Position numbers and translations under genes: made by a program. DNA of 64,000 nt from Spirodela intermedia (Eukaryota > Streptophyta > Magnoliopsida > Alismatales > Araceae), in the NCBI GenBank assembly GCA_902729315.2, contig LR746273.1:1555001-1619000 (forward strand), given 5' to 3'. Below the pieces are notes generated by a model, which had not been told where the DNA came from, did not search any database, and saw nothing but the letters and a program-made list of their open reading frames with translations. Shown here one piece after another: positions 63,994-64,000 of this stretch; the first letter of the stretch is position 1; each line of letters starts with the position of its first letter.

Positions 63994-64000
63994 GTCAGTC

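Overview
This is a nuclear segment of a flowering plant genome. Every well-supported gene has its best family match in land plants: MCA-type calcium channel, SKP1, group F bZIP zinc sensor, CDPK, chloroplast-type pseudouridine synthase and aconitase. Introns are GT-AG, and the AT-rich part is full of old Ty3/Gypsy debris. Several genes have very GC-rich coding exons (the RING and CDPK genes especially) and (CT)n tracts in their 5' leaders. This fits a monocot or an early-diverging angiosperm, but I cannot name a species. Exon limits below were placed by reading frame, splice signals and remembered family conservation. Wherever possible I checked that the phases add up to an uninterrupted reading frame.

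Left arm (about 1-15,500) is an AT-rich repeat island with no intact gene. It holds Ty3/Gypsy remnants, nearly all on the minus strand: RNase H tail 1-305, gag/protease 3,600-5,220, RNase H and integrase 13,000-14,440. It also holds at least five copies of a repeat family that I interpret as the LTR, primer-binding-site and leader portion of a minus-strand LTR retrotransposon.

Region 16.8-27.9 kb holds an MCA-like gene (16,872-18,890) and a SKP1 gene (19,425-21,239), then a decayed Ty3/Gypsy pol on the minus strand (22.0-25.4 kb). After it comes a second, partial copy of the MCA-SKP1 junction: the last MCA exon and the first SKP1 exon without its ATG. The second copy lacks the intergenic promoter, apparently by a deletion between two CT tracts.

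Region 29-42 kb is gene-rich. It has a zinc-sensing bZIP (29,172-33,040), a lysine-rich disordered nuclear-type protein (34,197-37,304, with site II, TATA and telo-box signals upstream) and MCM10 (39,035-41,516, minus, with an E2F site just before the start codon).

Region 42-64 kb has an RBM39/CAPER-like splicing factor (42,190-49,548, minus, 13 exons) divergent from a plant coiled-coil protein of unknown function (50,191-52,084). Next come a NEP1-interacting-type RING-H2 E3 ligase (53,529-54,701, minus), a calcium-dependent protein kinase (57,190-59,388), an RluD-type plastid pseudouridine synthase (59,815-62,555, its last exon followed by tandem copies) and the 5' end of an aconitase gene running off the window. 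The genes share no single pathway; this is an ordinary mixed neighbourhood. The most notable items are the MCA-SKP1 duplication history, the 3' exon triplication, the interrupted aconitase targeting region and the promoter signals.
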